Source of the DNA: Thermoflavimicrobium dichotomicum
Lineage (GTDB): Bacteria; Bacillota; Bacilli; Thermoactinomycetales; Thermoactinomycetaceae
DNA length: 64,000 nt
NCBI RefSeq assembly: GCF_900114055.1
Contig: NZ_FORR01000002.1
Coordinates: forward strand, 124,001-188,000
Direction of reading: 5' to 3'
A program made the position numbers and the translations under genes. Below, in pieces: positions 39,227 through 47,273 of the stretch. The first letter of the stretch is position 1. Every line of letters starts with the position of its first letter. Below the pieces are notes generated by a model, which was not told the origin of the DNA, searched no databases, and saw only the letters and a list, made by a program, of their open reading frames with translations.

Positions 39227-40576
39227 ATGGATTACACACTCGTTCAAAAGGAAATACAATTTGCACTACACAACTCAAAAGATCCACAACAGCTGTTTGA
39301 TTTGGTTTATTCATTACGGCCATATGATATTTCTGAGGTAATGAAGGGTCTTAGTCCAGAGGATCAGATTGACTTGATATCCAAATTGCCTATTCCAACT
39401 GCCGCTGAAACGTTGGAATATCTGGAACCGGAAATGCAGTATCATATCTTGCGTCACCTGAAAGATTCCGTTGCTTCCCCTCTTTTGAAGCAAATATCAA
39501 GCGATGCGGTAGTTGATATGCTACTGGCCATTCATCCTCTGCAAGCACAACGTTTACTCGATCTTCTTCCAGAAGATTATCGCGATAAAATCAATCAATT
39601 GATGACTTATCCTGAATATACTGCGGGCAGCTTGATGACCGTTGACTATATATCTGCGCGAGCACATTGGAACGGGGAACAAGCCCTGCAACATATTCGT
39701 AAAGTGGGACATGAAGCTGAGATCATCTCCTATATTTATGTGACCGACATTCGCGGGGAGCTTGTAGGAATTTGCTCTCTGAAGGAAATTATCCTGGCCA
39801 GTCCCGATACCCGATTGGGCGACATCGCTACCAAAGACATTATCTCCGTTCCCGCTGACATGGAGCAAGAAGAAGTGGCCAATATTTTGTCCCGTTACGA
39901 CTTCTATGCCTTGCCGGTCGTTGATCACCAAAACAGGTTGATCGGGATTATTACTGTCGATGATGTCGTTGATGTTATTCAAGAAGAAGCAACGGAAGAT
40001 TTCCAAAAAATGGGTGGTAGCTCCCCGCTATCGGAACCCTACTTTAAAACTTCTATCTGGGAGCTGTTTCGCAAACGGATCCTTTGGCTACTGGTCCTAT
40101 TTATCGGTGGAGCTTACACCGCTAATGTACTTGAAAAGTTTAGCGACACATTAAGCAAGATTGTGGAACTTTCCTTTTTCATTCCCCTGTTGACTGGAAC
40201 AGGAGGAAACACTGCTTCCCAGATTGTAACCACTCTCGTTCGGGCACTTGGTATGGGCGAAGTCAAGTTTCAAGACCTCTTCCGTGTCATTCGCAAAGAA
40301 TTGTTAACCGGTATTTTACTTGGTCTCTCACTTGGAATGATCATGTACTTACGAGCCATGATGATGGGGGTCAACACAAACATTGGCTGGGTAGTATCGA
40401 TCTCCATTCTCGTCATTGTCCTGTGGTCTTCACTTGTTTCTGCTGTATTACCCCTATTACTTCACCGTCTCAGAGTCGATCCTGCCGTTGTTTCCAATCC
40501 ATTGATTACCACTTTGGTTGATGGAACTGGCCTTATTATTTACTTTACCACAGCAAAACTGCTTTTGCATTTGTGA
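39227..40576 (+). CDS. mgtE: Magnesium transporter MgtE
   Basis: Mg2+ channel of 449 residues. Order: N-terminal superhelical Mg2+-sensing domain (about 1-130), the EYTAGSLMTVDYI linker, two CBS domains (about 140-255; GELVGICSLKEI and NRLIGIITVDDVVDVIQEEATED), and a five-helix pore domain with PLLTGTGGNTASQIVTTLVRAL and the final LITTLVDGTGLIIYF, both family signatures that line the pore. GGAGGGG precedes the ATG. Controlled by the M-box riboswitch in its leader, so high Mg2+ lowers synthesis. Confidence 0.96.
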   Translation: MDYTLVQKEIQFALHNSKDPQQLFDLVYSLRPYDISEVMKGLSPEDQIDLISKLPIPTAAETLEYLEPEMQYHILRHLKDSVASPLLKQISSDAVVDMLLAIHPLQAQRLLDLLPEDYRDKINQLMTYPEYTAGSLMTVDYISARAHWNGEQALQHIRKVGHEAEIISYIYVTDIRGELVGICSLKEIILASPDTRLGDIATKDIISVPADMEQEEVANILSRYDFYALPVVDHQNRLIGIITVDDVVDVIQEEATEDFQKMGGSSPLSEPYFKTSIWELFRKRILWLLVLFIGGAYTANVLEKFSDTLSKIVELSFFIPLLTGTGGNTASQIVTTLVRALGMGEVKFQDLFRVIRKELLTGILLGLSLGMIMYLRAMMMGVNTNIGWVVSISILVIVLWSSLVSAVLPLLLHRLRVDPAVVSNPLITTLVDGTGLIIYFTTAKLLLHL

Positions 40577-40606
40577 AAAGTGAGGCCTTCATGTTGGCCT
40601 CACTTT
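40577..40606. terminator. Convergent terminator after mgtE
   Basis: Perfect 11-bp stem AAAGTGAGGCC / GGCCTCACTTT with an 8-nt loop, directly after the mgtE stop. It overlaps the restored stop codon of the convergent excalibur gene (40600-40602). Confidence 0.75.
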
Positions 40607-41120
40607 GACTCACAAGCGATTCCATCTTTATCCCGATCCAATTTGGTTACGCCATACGCTTTCATATATGCTGTTGCTTCTGCGCTTGAAGAAAAGGAAG
40701 CACACGTTACATTTGTTCCTCTATAGGGGGGGGCTTACTGCTTGATTTCTTTCCGGAGGAACTTTTGCGCGATGAAGAGACCGTTCGATGATCTGTTGAT
40801 TTGTCATCCCCTTTTGCAGATGATTTCTTATCTTTTGATGGCGAATCTGTTTTCTTCTTGGTATCTTGATCTTTCACTGCACTCAACTGCTCCTGAAGCT
40901 TCTTGCTATTGGCTTCACATTGTTGTCCTTTTGCTTCCAGATTCTTTTTTTCCTGTTCCAGTTTTTTCACGTTCTCTTGTAATGTTTTGACTTTCTGCTC
41001 CAATGCATATGCTTGTCCCGCCTGCACCTGATTTTGAAACAACGCTCCCAGAAACAGGCCGATCACAATGGGGATAATGTTCCATCCACGTTTACCCAAG
41101 TCGACTGCTCCCATCACCAT
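40600..41120 (-). CDS. Membrane-anchored excalibur-domain protein, broken at a C8 tract
   Basis: As read, the frame runs from 41120 to 40707 (137 aa): an N-terminal hydrophobic anchor (WNIIPIVIGLFLGALF, about residues 13-28), a coiled coil (ALEQKVKTLQENVKKLEQEK, about 39-60) and a Ser/Lys-rich low-complexity region. It then meets eight C (40733-40726) and stops within a few codons. One more C would continue the frame as YRGTNVTCASFSSS...GVTKLDRDKDGIACE, a typical calcium-binding excalibur domain with the DxDxDG loop, to a stop at 40600. So the gene is frameshifted, phase-variable or mis-sequenced. Function probably extracellular; unknown. Confidence 0.75.
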
Positions 41121-41190
41121 GACGCGATGAGCAGGTGTTGGATGAACAAAATTAAATCAATTTATTTCATTACAATATTTTTAATCGAAT

Positions 41191-41223
41191 AAAAAAATGG
41201 GCTTGCAAATAATCACAAGCCCA
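41191..41223 (-). terminator. Terminator downstream of the kyn operon
   Basis: On the minus strand TGGGCTTG ... CAAGCCCA with a 10-nt loop is followed by seven T. It is about 160 bases beyond the kynB stop, after the palindromic repeat. Confidence 0.75.
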
Positions 41224-41226
41224 CAG

Positions 41227-41336
41227 ATTGTTGACAAAATCTTCTTTTTGACACCAGGGTTCCTTTTCCGTTTCACTCCCGTTCAATAAAACGGGCAAAA
41301 GTCTCTCAACTGGAAAAGAAACCGCTTTGTTTGTTA
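41227..41336. repeat. Dispersed palindromic repeat (copy near kynB)
   Basis: Contains GGTTCCTTTTCC (41258-41269) against GGAAAAGAAACC (41312-41323, one mismatch), with an inner CCCGTT/AACGGG hairpin, flanked by TTGTTGACAAAA on the left and TTTGTTTGTTAA on the right. The order and wording match the interior of the 12.2-kb palindrome, and the core matches those at 5.5 and 47.2 kb. Confidence 0.55.
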
Positions 41337-41381
41337 ATATATTCCGAACTTTTAAATAAACGAGCCCGTTTTTTCCGTTCG

Positions 41382-41999
41382 TTATTTTCTCAAAACAGCC
41401 CGAACCGGGCTCCCATCTGCCCCATCAAGAGGCAAAGGCAAAGCGATTAATTCATAATCCCCTTCTTCCACATGATTTAAAACGGCTCCTTCCAAAATAT
41501 GCACTCCATGCTGATGTAAAGCATGATGAGCAGGAAGTTCCTTGCTGTCGGGCAGGTCTACGGAAGGGACATCCAGGCCTAACAATTGAATTCCTCTCTC
41601 TTGCAAAAAAGGGGCCAGATCCGGCCTGATATAGGTGAACGAAGTTGGAAACTGCAACCGATCTTTCCATGAATCCGTACGAATGATGAGCCGTTTTACA
41701 CCGCCTAGGTCGAAATGGGCCAGTTCAGCTGCTCCTATACTCGGTAAATCAAGTAAATGAATGACTCGGCAAGGGCCAACATAAAGTGAAAGATCCAGCT
41801 CATGCACTTTTTTTCCCTCGTTATCAAAGTGATAAGGGGCATCAATATGTGTACCTGTATGGATACTCATCTCCATTTTTCCTACATTGACAGAACCCGT
41901 CTCTTCTTTGGTCCAGTTCAGTTGAAAGCGATAGGGTGTATCTCCTGGCCACGTAGCAACTCCTTCGCGCAAAGGTTCACTAATATCGATGATGATCAT
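41382..41999 (-). CDS. kynB: Kynurenine formamidase (arylformamidase)
   Basis: Hydrolyses N-formylkynurenine to kynurenine, second step of tryptophan degradation. 205 residues of the metal-dependent cyclase-like family; the zinc-ligand motif HTGTHIDAPYHF is near residue 48, with the N-terminal DISEPLREGVATWPGDTPY typical of KynB. Further conserved DVPSVDLPDSKELPAHHAL. The start codon shares one base with the kynU stop region (ATGA overlap). Third gene of kynA-kynU-kynB. Confidence 0.93.
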   Translation of the reverse strand: MIIIDISEPLREGVATWPGDTPYRFQLNWTKEETGSVNVGKMEMSIHTGTHIDAPYHFDNEGKKVHELDLSLYVGPCRVIHLLDLPSIGAAELAHFDLGGVKRLIIRTDSWKDRLQFPTSFTYIRPDLAPFLQERGIQLLGLDVPSVDLPDSKELPAHHALHQHGVHILEGAVLNHVEEGDYELIALPLPLDGADGSPVRAVLRK

Positions 42000-43276
42000 C
42001 AGGCAACAACCCCACGTTCATTTTTAAACTTTTTATAGGTTTGCTCTGTCATAATCATTTTCAAGCGTTGCACCATTTCCCACACTTCCTGGTAAGACGT
42101 ATATAATGCAACTGGGGCCAGACGAATGACATTGGGTGCACGAAAATCCGGAATGACCCGTTGTTCTTTCAATGCCTTGCAAATTCTCGCTGCCTCTTCA
42201 TGTTCCAAACAAACATGGCCTCCTCGCCGATGATCCTCCATGGGATTGCCGATGGCAAATCCAAACCCCCTTAACTCGCTTTCGATCAATTGCATGAGAT
42301 AGCGAGTAATCGCCAATGATTTTTCACGAATCCGGTCCATTCCTGCTTCTCTAAAGATTTCCAACGAACCGATGAGTGGTGCCACGCTTAGCACATGAGG
42401 AGTTCCCATTTGGTAAGCTCCTGCCGTATCCGCATGCTCCATTTCATGATCCATATCAAATTGCTTATCCTTGCGAGAGCCAAACCATCCAGCCAGTCCT
42501 GGTGTAGTTCCAAAATGTTTTTCGTTGACATAGAGTCCTGCTACACTTCCAGGGCCGCTATTTAAATATTTATACGTACACCAAACGGCAAAATCGACAC
42601 CCCATTCACTAAAACGATGTGGAACAGAACCAATGGAGTGACAAGCATCAAAACCGATGATGATTCCCCGTTGATGCGCCTCTTTGGTCAAACGCTCGAT
42701 ATCCAATAGCTGCCCACTTCGATACAATACGGTTGGTAAAAGAATCAGAGCCACATCCTCATCCATCGCCTGAATGATGTCGCTTTCATCGATGGTGCGG
42801 CCATCCCGGCTCTTAATGCGAATCAGGTGGGTATCTGGATCATATCCGTGTAAACGCAGCTGACTTTTTAAAGCATAAATATCTGTCGGAAAATTCAATT
42901 CATCTGCCATAATTTTCGTTTTTCTTCCTTCTGGGCGATAAAACGTGCTAACCAATTGATGAATATTCACAGTCGTTGAACCGGTAGCGATCACTTCTTC
43001 CGGCTTTGCCCCAATCAGCGGTGCCATCTTTGCTCCCAATTCTTCTGAGAGATAAAACCAGGGATACTTGCCTTCTGTCCAACCATCAATACCATAGCGC
43101 TTCCAGGATTCCAGCAACTCCAACACGGCAGCCTCAGCCCGTTTTGAACACAATCCCAGCGAATTCCCATCCATGTAAATGGTGCCAGGCTGAATATAAA
43201 ATTCTTCTCTGAATGAGGCTAAAGGATCCCGTTGGTCCAATTCTTTGGCATATGCCTCAGTCGCCTGAAACGTCAT
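41999..43276 (-). CDS. kynU: Kynureninase
   Basis: PLP enzyme cleaving kynurenine to anthranilate and alanine. The frame opens at 43324, but the ATG at 43276 ([15 protein letters not shown]) with GGGAGG 6 nt upstream gives 425 residues, the usual length. Motifs: YMDGNSLGL at the N-terminus, the PLP phosphate region [21 protein letters not shown], and the Schiff-base lysine in [13 protein letters not shown] (about residue 230). Follows kynA by 23 bases. Confidence 0.95.
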   Translation of the reverse strand: MTFQATEAYAKELDQRDPLASFREEFYIQPGTIYMDGNSLGLCSKRAEAAVLELLESWKRYGIDGWTEGKYPWFYLSEELGAKMAPLIGAKPEEVIATGSTTVNIHQLVSTFYRPEGRKTKIMADELNFPTDIYALKSQLRLHGYDPDTHLIRIKSRDGRTIDESDIIQAMDEDVALILLPTVLYRSGQLLDIERLTKEAHQRGIIIGFDACHSIGSVPHRFSEWGVDFAVWCTYKYLNSGPGSVAGLYVNEKHFGTTPGLAGWFGSRKDKQFDMDHEMEHADTAGAYQMGTPHVLSVAPLIGSLEIFREAGMDRIREKSLAITRYLMQLIESELRGFGFAIGNPMEDHRRGGHVCLEHEEAARICKALKEQRVIPDFRAPNVIRLAPVALYTSYQEVWEMVQRLKMIMTEQTYKKFKNERGVVA

Positions 43277-43299
43277 AGATGATCCTCCCATCTCCTGAA

Positions 43300-44136
43300 T
43301 TACAGTTGCGTACGTATTTTCCACAGTTCAGGGAACGAATAACGATCAATCACTTTCTTCAGATAAGTCACGCCGGATGAGCCACCGGTTCCCTGTTTAT
43401 GGCCAATAATCCGTTCCACTGTTTTCATATGGCGGAAACGCCATTGTTGGAGCCAGTCTTCCAGGTCTACCAATTTTTCTGCCAACTGATATAGATTCCA
43501 ATACTTGTCCACATTACGGTAAACCTCCAACCATGCTGATTCTACTGTTGAATCTTCCTGATAAGGCTCGCTCCAATCGCGATCCAAACGTGCCGGATTG
43601 ATCTCAAAGCCTGCCTTTGCCAATGCTTGGATGGCTACATCATATAAACTGGGTTGGTGTAACAATTGATATAAAGTATCATGCAATTCTTTGTCATGCT
43701 TATAAATTTCTAAAATGTGTTTGCTTTTATTACCAAAAGCAAACTCGATCATCCGATATTGAAATGATTGAAATCCAGAAGCTTGTCCCAGTTTATCACG
43801 GAACTGCATATACTCGGCAGGGGTTAAGGTAGATAAAATATCCCAGGATTGAATAATTTGTGACTGGATTCTTGATACGCGTGCCAACATTTTGAATGCA
43901 GGCTGGTAATGATCCTGCGCTATCAATCGGGTAGCTGCATGAAGTTCATGCAAAATCAATTTCATCCACAATTCACTGGTTTGATGGATGATAATAAACA
44001 GCATTTCATCATGATGATTTGAAAGCGGTTTCTGCGCAGTCAAAATTTTATCCAATGCTAAATAATCCCCATACGTCATCTGATTTGAAAAATTTGTATG
44101 AATCCCTTTTTCAGGAACAAGATTATCTTTATTCAT
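43300..44136 (-). CDS. kynA: Tryptophan 2,3-dioxygenase
   Basis: Haem dioxygenase that opens the tryptophan indole ring to N-formylkynurenine. 278 residues, typical size. Conserved stretches: [32 protein letters not shown] with the substrate-side histidine, and the haem-ligand region [23 protein letters not shown] near the C-terminus. GGGGTG precedes the ATG at 44136. First gene of kynA-kynU-kynB; together they turn tryptophan into anthranilate. No upper NAD-synthesis genes are adjacent. Confidence 0.95.
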   Translation of the reverse strand: MNKDNLVPEKGIHTNFSNQMTYGDYLALDKILTAQKPLSNHHDEMLFIIIHQTSELWMKLILHELHAATRLIAQDHYQPAFKMLARVSRIQSQIIQSWDILSTLTPAEYMQFRDKLGQASGFQSFQYRMIEFAFGNKSKHILEIYKHDKELHDTLYQLLHQPSLYDVAIQALAKAGFEINPARLDRDWSEPYQEDSTVESAWLEVYRNVDKYWNLYQLAEKLVDLEDWLQQWRFRHMKTVERIIGHKQGTGGSSGVTYLKKVIDRYSFPELWKIRTQL

Positions 44137-44234
44137 TCTTACACCCCTATTCCAACACTTATTTTTTTATAATATAACACAATTCAATTCTTGGAAGTTT
44201 ATGACAAAATTTTCTTTTTATTTATGGCTGAATG

Positions 44235-44256
44235 AAAAAAGCGACCCGAAGGTCGC
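44235..44256 (-). terminator. Terminator after the lipoprotein gene
   Basis: On the minus strand GCGACC TTCG GGTCGC, a stable tetraloop hairpin, is followed by six T. It lies 22 bases beyond the stop. Confidence 0.85.
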
Positions 44257-44277
44257 CCGGCAAAAAGTGATCCGTAT

Positions 44278-44883
44278 TTACTTCACTTCCTGACCCGTAG
44301 TAGACTGGACAAATTGATTCCATGATTCATTGAATTGTTTAATTTCATCTTGCAATTGAGTGTGCAGTTTGTTTAGTTCGTCTAACTGAGACTGATTATC
44401 TTTGGTTTCTTTTCCATTTTTTAAATCTTTCATATACTCTTCATCAGAAGCTAACACTTTTTCAAATACTTCTATATACTTCAACTCTGTTTCTGTTGTT
44501 TTCATAAAATCATTAATAAAAGTCTCTGCCATTTTTTTTATATTTTCATCTTCCAGTCTGGCAGATTTGGATTTGAGGTCTGAGAAATGACTTTGTATTT
44601 TTTTCACTTCTTCTTTATATTGCGGAAGCAATTTTTTCGCTTCCTCTATTTTTCCAGACAGATCACTGATCTTCGATTGATCTGGCTCTTTCATTGCATT
44701 TAAGTCGTTAATCACCTGGTTACGCAAATCCGTTGCTTTGTTAATAATCGAGTCATTTTTGTTTTCTTGAGTAACCAGTTTTTCCATTTCAGCAACCAAT
44801 TGATCAGCATTGTAATAATCCTTAAACAAGGAGCAACCTGATAGCAAAAACACACTGAGTAATAAGGTCAATACTTTTTTCAT
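44278..44883 (-). CDS. YkyA-like lipoprotein
   Basis: Lipoprotein signal peptide MKKVLTLLLSVFLLSGCSLF with lipobox LSGC (Cys about residue 18), then an all-helical, Lys/Glu-rich domain with repeated heptad-like spacing (SGKIEEAKKLLPQYKEEVKK, AETFINDFMKTTETELKY, LDELNKLHTQLQDEIKQF). This matches the pattern of the YkyA family of putative cell-wall-binding lipoproteins. The frame is open to 44931, but the ATG at 44883 with GAGGTG is the right start (201 residues). Function unknown. Monocistronic with its own terminator. Confidence 0.75.
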   Translation of the reverse strand: MKKVLTLLLSVFLLSGCSLFKDYYNADQLVAEMEKLVTQENKNDSIINKATDLRNQVINDLNAMKEPDQSKISDLSGKIEEAKKLLPQYKEEVKKIQSHFSDLKSKSARLEDENIKKMAETFINDFMKTTETELKYIEVFEKVLASDEEYMKDLKNGKETKDNQSQLDELNKLHTQLQDEIKQFNESWNQFVQSTTGQEVK

Positions 44884-44997
44884 CAGAACACCTCTTATTT
44901 TAGTTAATAAATTAAATTCGCAAAGCAACAATATTCTACCTTAATTTAAAAATATTTCAAGCAAAAAAGGGGGACATTCTTTAAAACTTGTTAAAAT

Positions 44998-45021
44998 AAA
45001 AAAGAGAGCGATATCGCCCTC
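44998..45021 (-). terminator. Terminator-like hairpin between lipoprotein and SPFH genes
   Basis: On the minus strand GAGGGCGAT ATCGCTCTC (near-palindrome) followed by six T. It would stop leftward transcription entering the lipoprotein promoter region. Confidence 0.45.
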
Positions 45022-45056
45022 ACTTTTCCAATCTGATCATGGAAAGGAGTATTCTT

Positions 45057-45751
45057 TTGTTTGGAATTCGCTATCTAAAAGCAAAACCTACTCAATATGT
45101 TCTGCAATATAAAAAAGGAAAGTTAATACGCAGTGGAAAAGGCTTGTCTTTTTTCTATTTCCAACGGTCTTCCACCATCTGTATTGTTCCGATTGGGAGT
45201 GCCGATACCCCTTTTATTTTCAACGAAATGACAGCGGATTTCCAACCCCTTACCATACAAGGACAATGTATTTACCGAATTATCGATCCTGAATGTGTCG
45301 CTTCCATGCTTGACTATACCATCGGCAAAGGAAATCGCTATACCTCGGACGATCCTGAAAAACTGCCAAAACGCTTGATTAACTTGATTCAAGTGTTCAT
45401 TCGCACCGAAGTACAAAAACGTCCACTCAAAGAAGCCATTCACGCTTCTAATGAAATAAGCCGGGAAGTTATGAAACAATGTGAGCAAAACATCGCCCTT
45501 TCCTCTTTGGGAGTTGAAATTCAGTCCATCACCATCACTGCGATCAAACCGACACCTGAAATGGCGCGAGCTTTGGAAGCAGAGGCGAGAGAAGAATTAC
45601 TAAAAAAACAGACGAATCGATTTACGAACGACGAAATGCTGATGTCAAACAAGAACGGAAAATCAAGGAAAATGAGTTATTGATTGAGATTAAATTCGAG
45701 GAAAAGTAACGACAAATTCGTGAGGCGAAAACAGAAGCAGACCTGGGATAG
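45057..45751 (+). pseudogene. Decayed SPFH/band 7 protein gene
   Basis: The readable part starts at TTG 45057 (MFGIRYLKAKPTQYVL) behind AAAGGAG and covers an SPFH domain (PTIQGQ-like core QPLTIQGQCIYRI, then LGVEIQSITITAIKPTPEMARALEAEAREELLKK). After the A7 run at 45602-45608 the frame is lost; one base shift restores DESIYERRNADVKQERKIKE and NELLIEIKFEEK, typical of the family, but a TAA at about 45707 and a TAG at 45749 interrupt it. The normal C-terminal third is missing. Two lesions plus truncation make this a pseudogene rather than a sequencing artefact. Confidence 0.75.
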
Positions 45752-45798
45752 ACTGACCTATGTTTTTATTTGCAAGTATGAATGAAGGAGTGCAAAAG

Positions 45799-47130
45799 AT
45801 GGACTGGTCCAGATATGGACATTTGTCAGAACAATGGATCAATGAAAGCAGAAATCATGTACAGGCGATTAATGATTATAGAGAGCGAGGAAAAAAAGAA
45901 GGTTGGGATCAGGTCGGAAACCCACCTCAAACACACATCAAGCAACTGAAAAACTTGGCGCCTTCTGTGTTGGAGATTGTACGTGAAGCGAACAATAAGA
46001 AGGAGACAGAAGCGTTAAGAAAGTGGTTTCCACCTGCATGTGAACCAGTATTTGATGAATATAGCGGGAAAGGGTTGGGAGTTGAACCTTTATTTATAGA
46101 TGAAAATAGATTTCTTGTTCATATTAATGGTTTTGTACATTTGGTGGAGCAAGGAAAATGGCGTGTGCTAGAGGATGTTTTGTACGTGGGGCGGTCGCCT
46201 GATCGACGTTATTATGCTTTGGCTTATGATAATCGATGTGATTTGCTTGATGGATGGAATGGCCCAAAAGTTCGGGAATTTTATTGGCCAAAAAATCTGG
46301 AGGTTGTATTGGAATGGACAGAGTGTTCACCTTATGCATCCATTCCTTTTATCACTTCGTTGATTCCTTTTCCTGATGGTAAAAGAATTCTTCTAAACAA
46401 TAGGTATGGCGTATTTGTTATCGATGAAAAGGGTACAAAACGGATTCATCCGTCAGTGGAGTGGATCCATGAAGAATGGAAATGGCATCAAGAATATAAA
46501 CTGAATGATCCATTTGTTATTGATTTAAGCATGGAGCATGCGGCACTTTCACCAGATGGAAAGTTGATCGCTGTTGGGGACCAGTGCAGTCACCATCGTA
46601 TTTTGGATGAGCATTACCAAGAGGTCGCAAGAATCGAACCTTATTCCGAATATCCTCATTTTGCCCTGTTTGGATCAGATGGCAGACAAATTGCTTTAAA
46701 TGCCTGCCACTTTTATCATGGAGTAACGTTGGTCATTTCACTCGATAACCTTCCTCTTGGTGATTTTGATCTTTTTACACCTGATGGTCAAATGAAAGAT
46801 GGTGTAGGGATCCTGGACGAAGACAGCCGCGTATATGCCGGAGTTGCTTGGGAAGATGCCTATATCTTCGGGAATGCTTATGGTTATTTGCTTTGCTATA
46901 ATCAGAGAGGTGAAAACCTGTGGGAACATTTCATCGGTGGCACGATCTCTGGAATGGATATTTCTGAGAATGGAAAGCAATTGATCATTGGAACATATAA
47001 CGGTACCCTGCATCTGTTAGAGCTGAATACAGGAGAGAATGATCCTTTTACCATCGGTACATCCACACATAAAGAGTTATGCAGATGGTTATTCTGGGGG
47101 GAAGATTTGGCCAGACCTTGGGTATGGTAA
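45799..47130 (+). CDS. Uncharacterised beta-propeller-like (WD40/YVTN-type) protein
   Basis: 443 residues from the ATG at 45799 (MDWSRYGHLSEQW), preceded by GAAGGAG; the frame itself opens at 45760. The N-terminal ~90 residues are helical and charged. The rest is rich in repeats ending in aromatic or Asp-Gly turns: VGRSPDRRYYALAYD, IPFPDGKRILLNN, AALSPDGKLIAVGDQ, FGSDGRQIALNA, MDISENGKQLIIGTYNG. These look like blades of a propeller. No signal peptide, so probably cytoplasmic. No enzyme motif seen. It follows the SPFH pseudogene and is convergent with the helicase-RT operon; linkage to either is uncertain. Confidence 0.65.
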   Translation: MDWSRYGHLSEQWINESRNHVQAINDYRERGKKEGWDQVGNPPQTHIKQLKNLAPSVLEIVREANNKKETEALRKWFPPACEPVFDEYSGKGLGVEPLFIDENRFLVHINGFVHLVEQGKWRVLEDVLYVGRSPDRRYYALAYDNRCDLLDGWNGPKVREFYWPKNLEVVLEWTECSPYASIPFITSLIPFPDGKRILLNNRYGVFVIDEKGTKRIHPSVEWIHEEWKWHQEYKLNDPFVIDLSMEHAALSPDGKLIAVGDQCSHHRILDEHYQEVARIEPYSEYPHFALFGSDGRQIALNACHFYHGVTLVISLDNLPLGDFDLFTPDGQMKDGVGILDEDSRVYAGVAWEDAYIFGNAYGYLLCYNQRGENLWEHFIGGTISGMDISENGKQLIIGTYNGTLHLLELNTGENDPFTIGTSTHKELCRWLFWGEDLARPWVW

Positions 47131-47191
47131 TGAATGGTTCATGTTCAGTTAGGGCTCTGCACGTTATTCATACATGTTTTTGGTGAATTGG

Positions 47192-47236
47192 GGTTCCTTT
47201 TCCCTCTCGGCTATTTGGTAAAACGGAAAAGGAACC
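47192..47236. repeat. Palindromic repeat between propeller gene and helicase
   Basis: Perfect 12-bp inverted repeat GGTTCCTTTTCC / GGAAAAGGAACC with a 21-nt loop, between two convergent genes. Same core as the repeats at 5.5, 12.2 and 41.3 kb. May act as a bidirectional terminator. Confidence 0.6.
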
Positions 47237-47273
47237 TGCCCGTTTGTACGATCTAGGCTTTTCAATCTATCTG

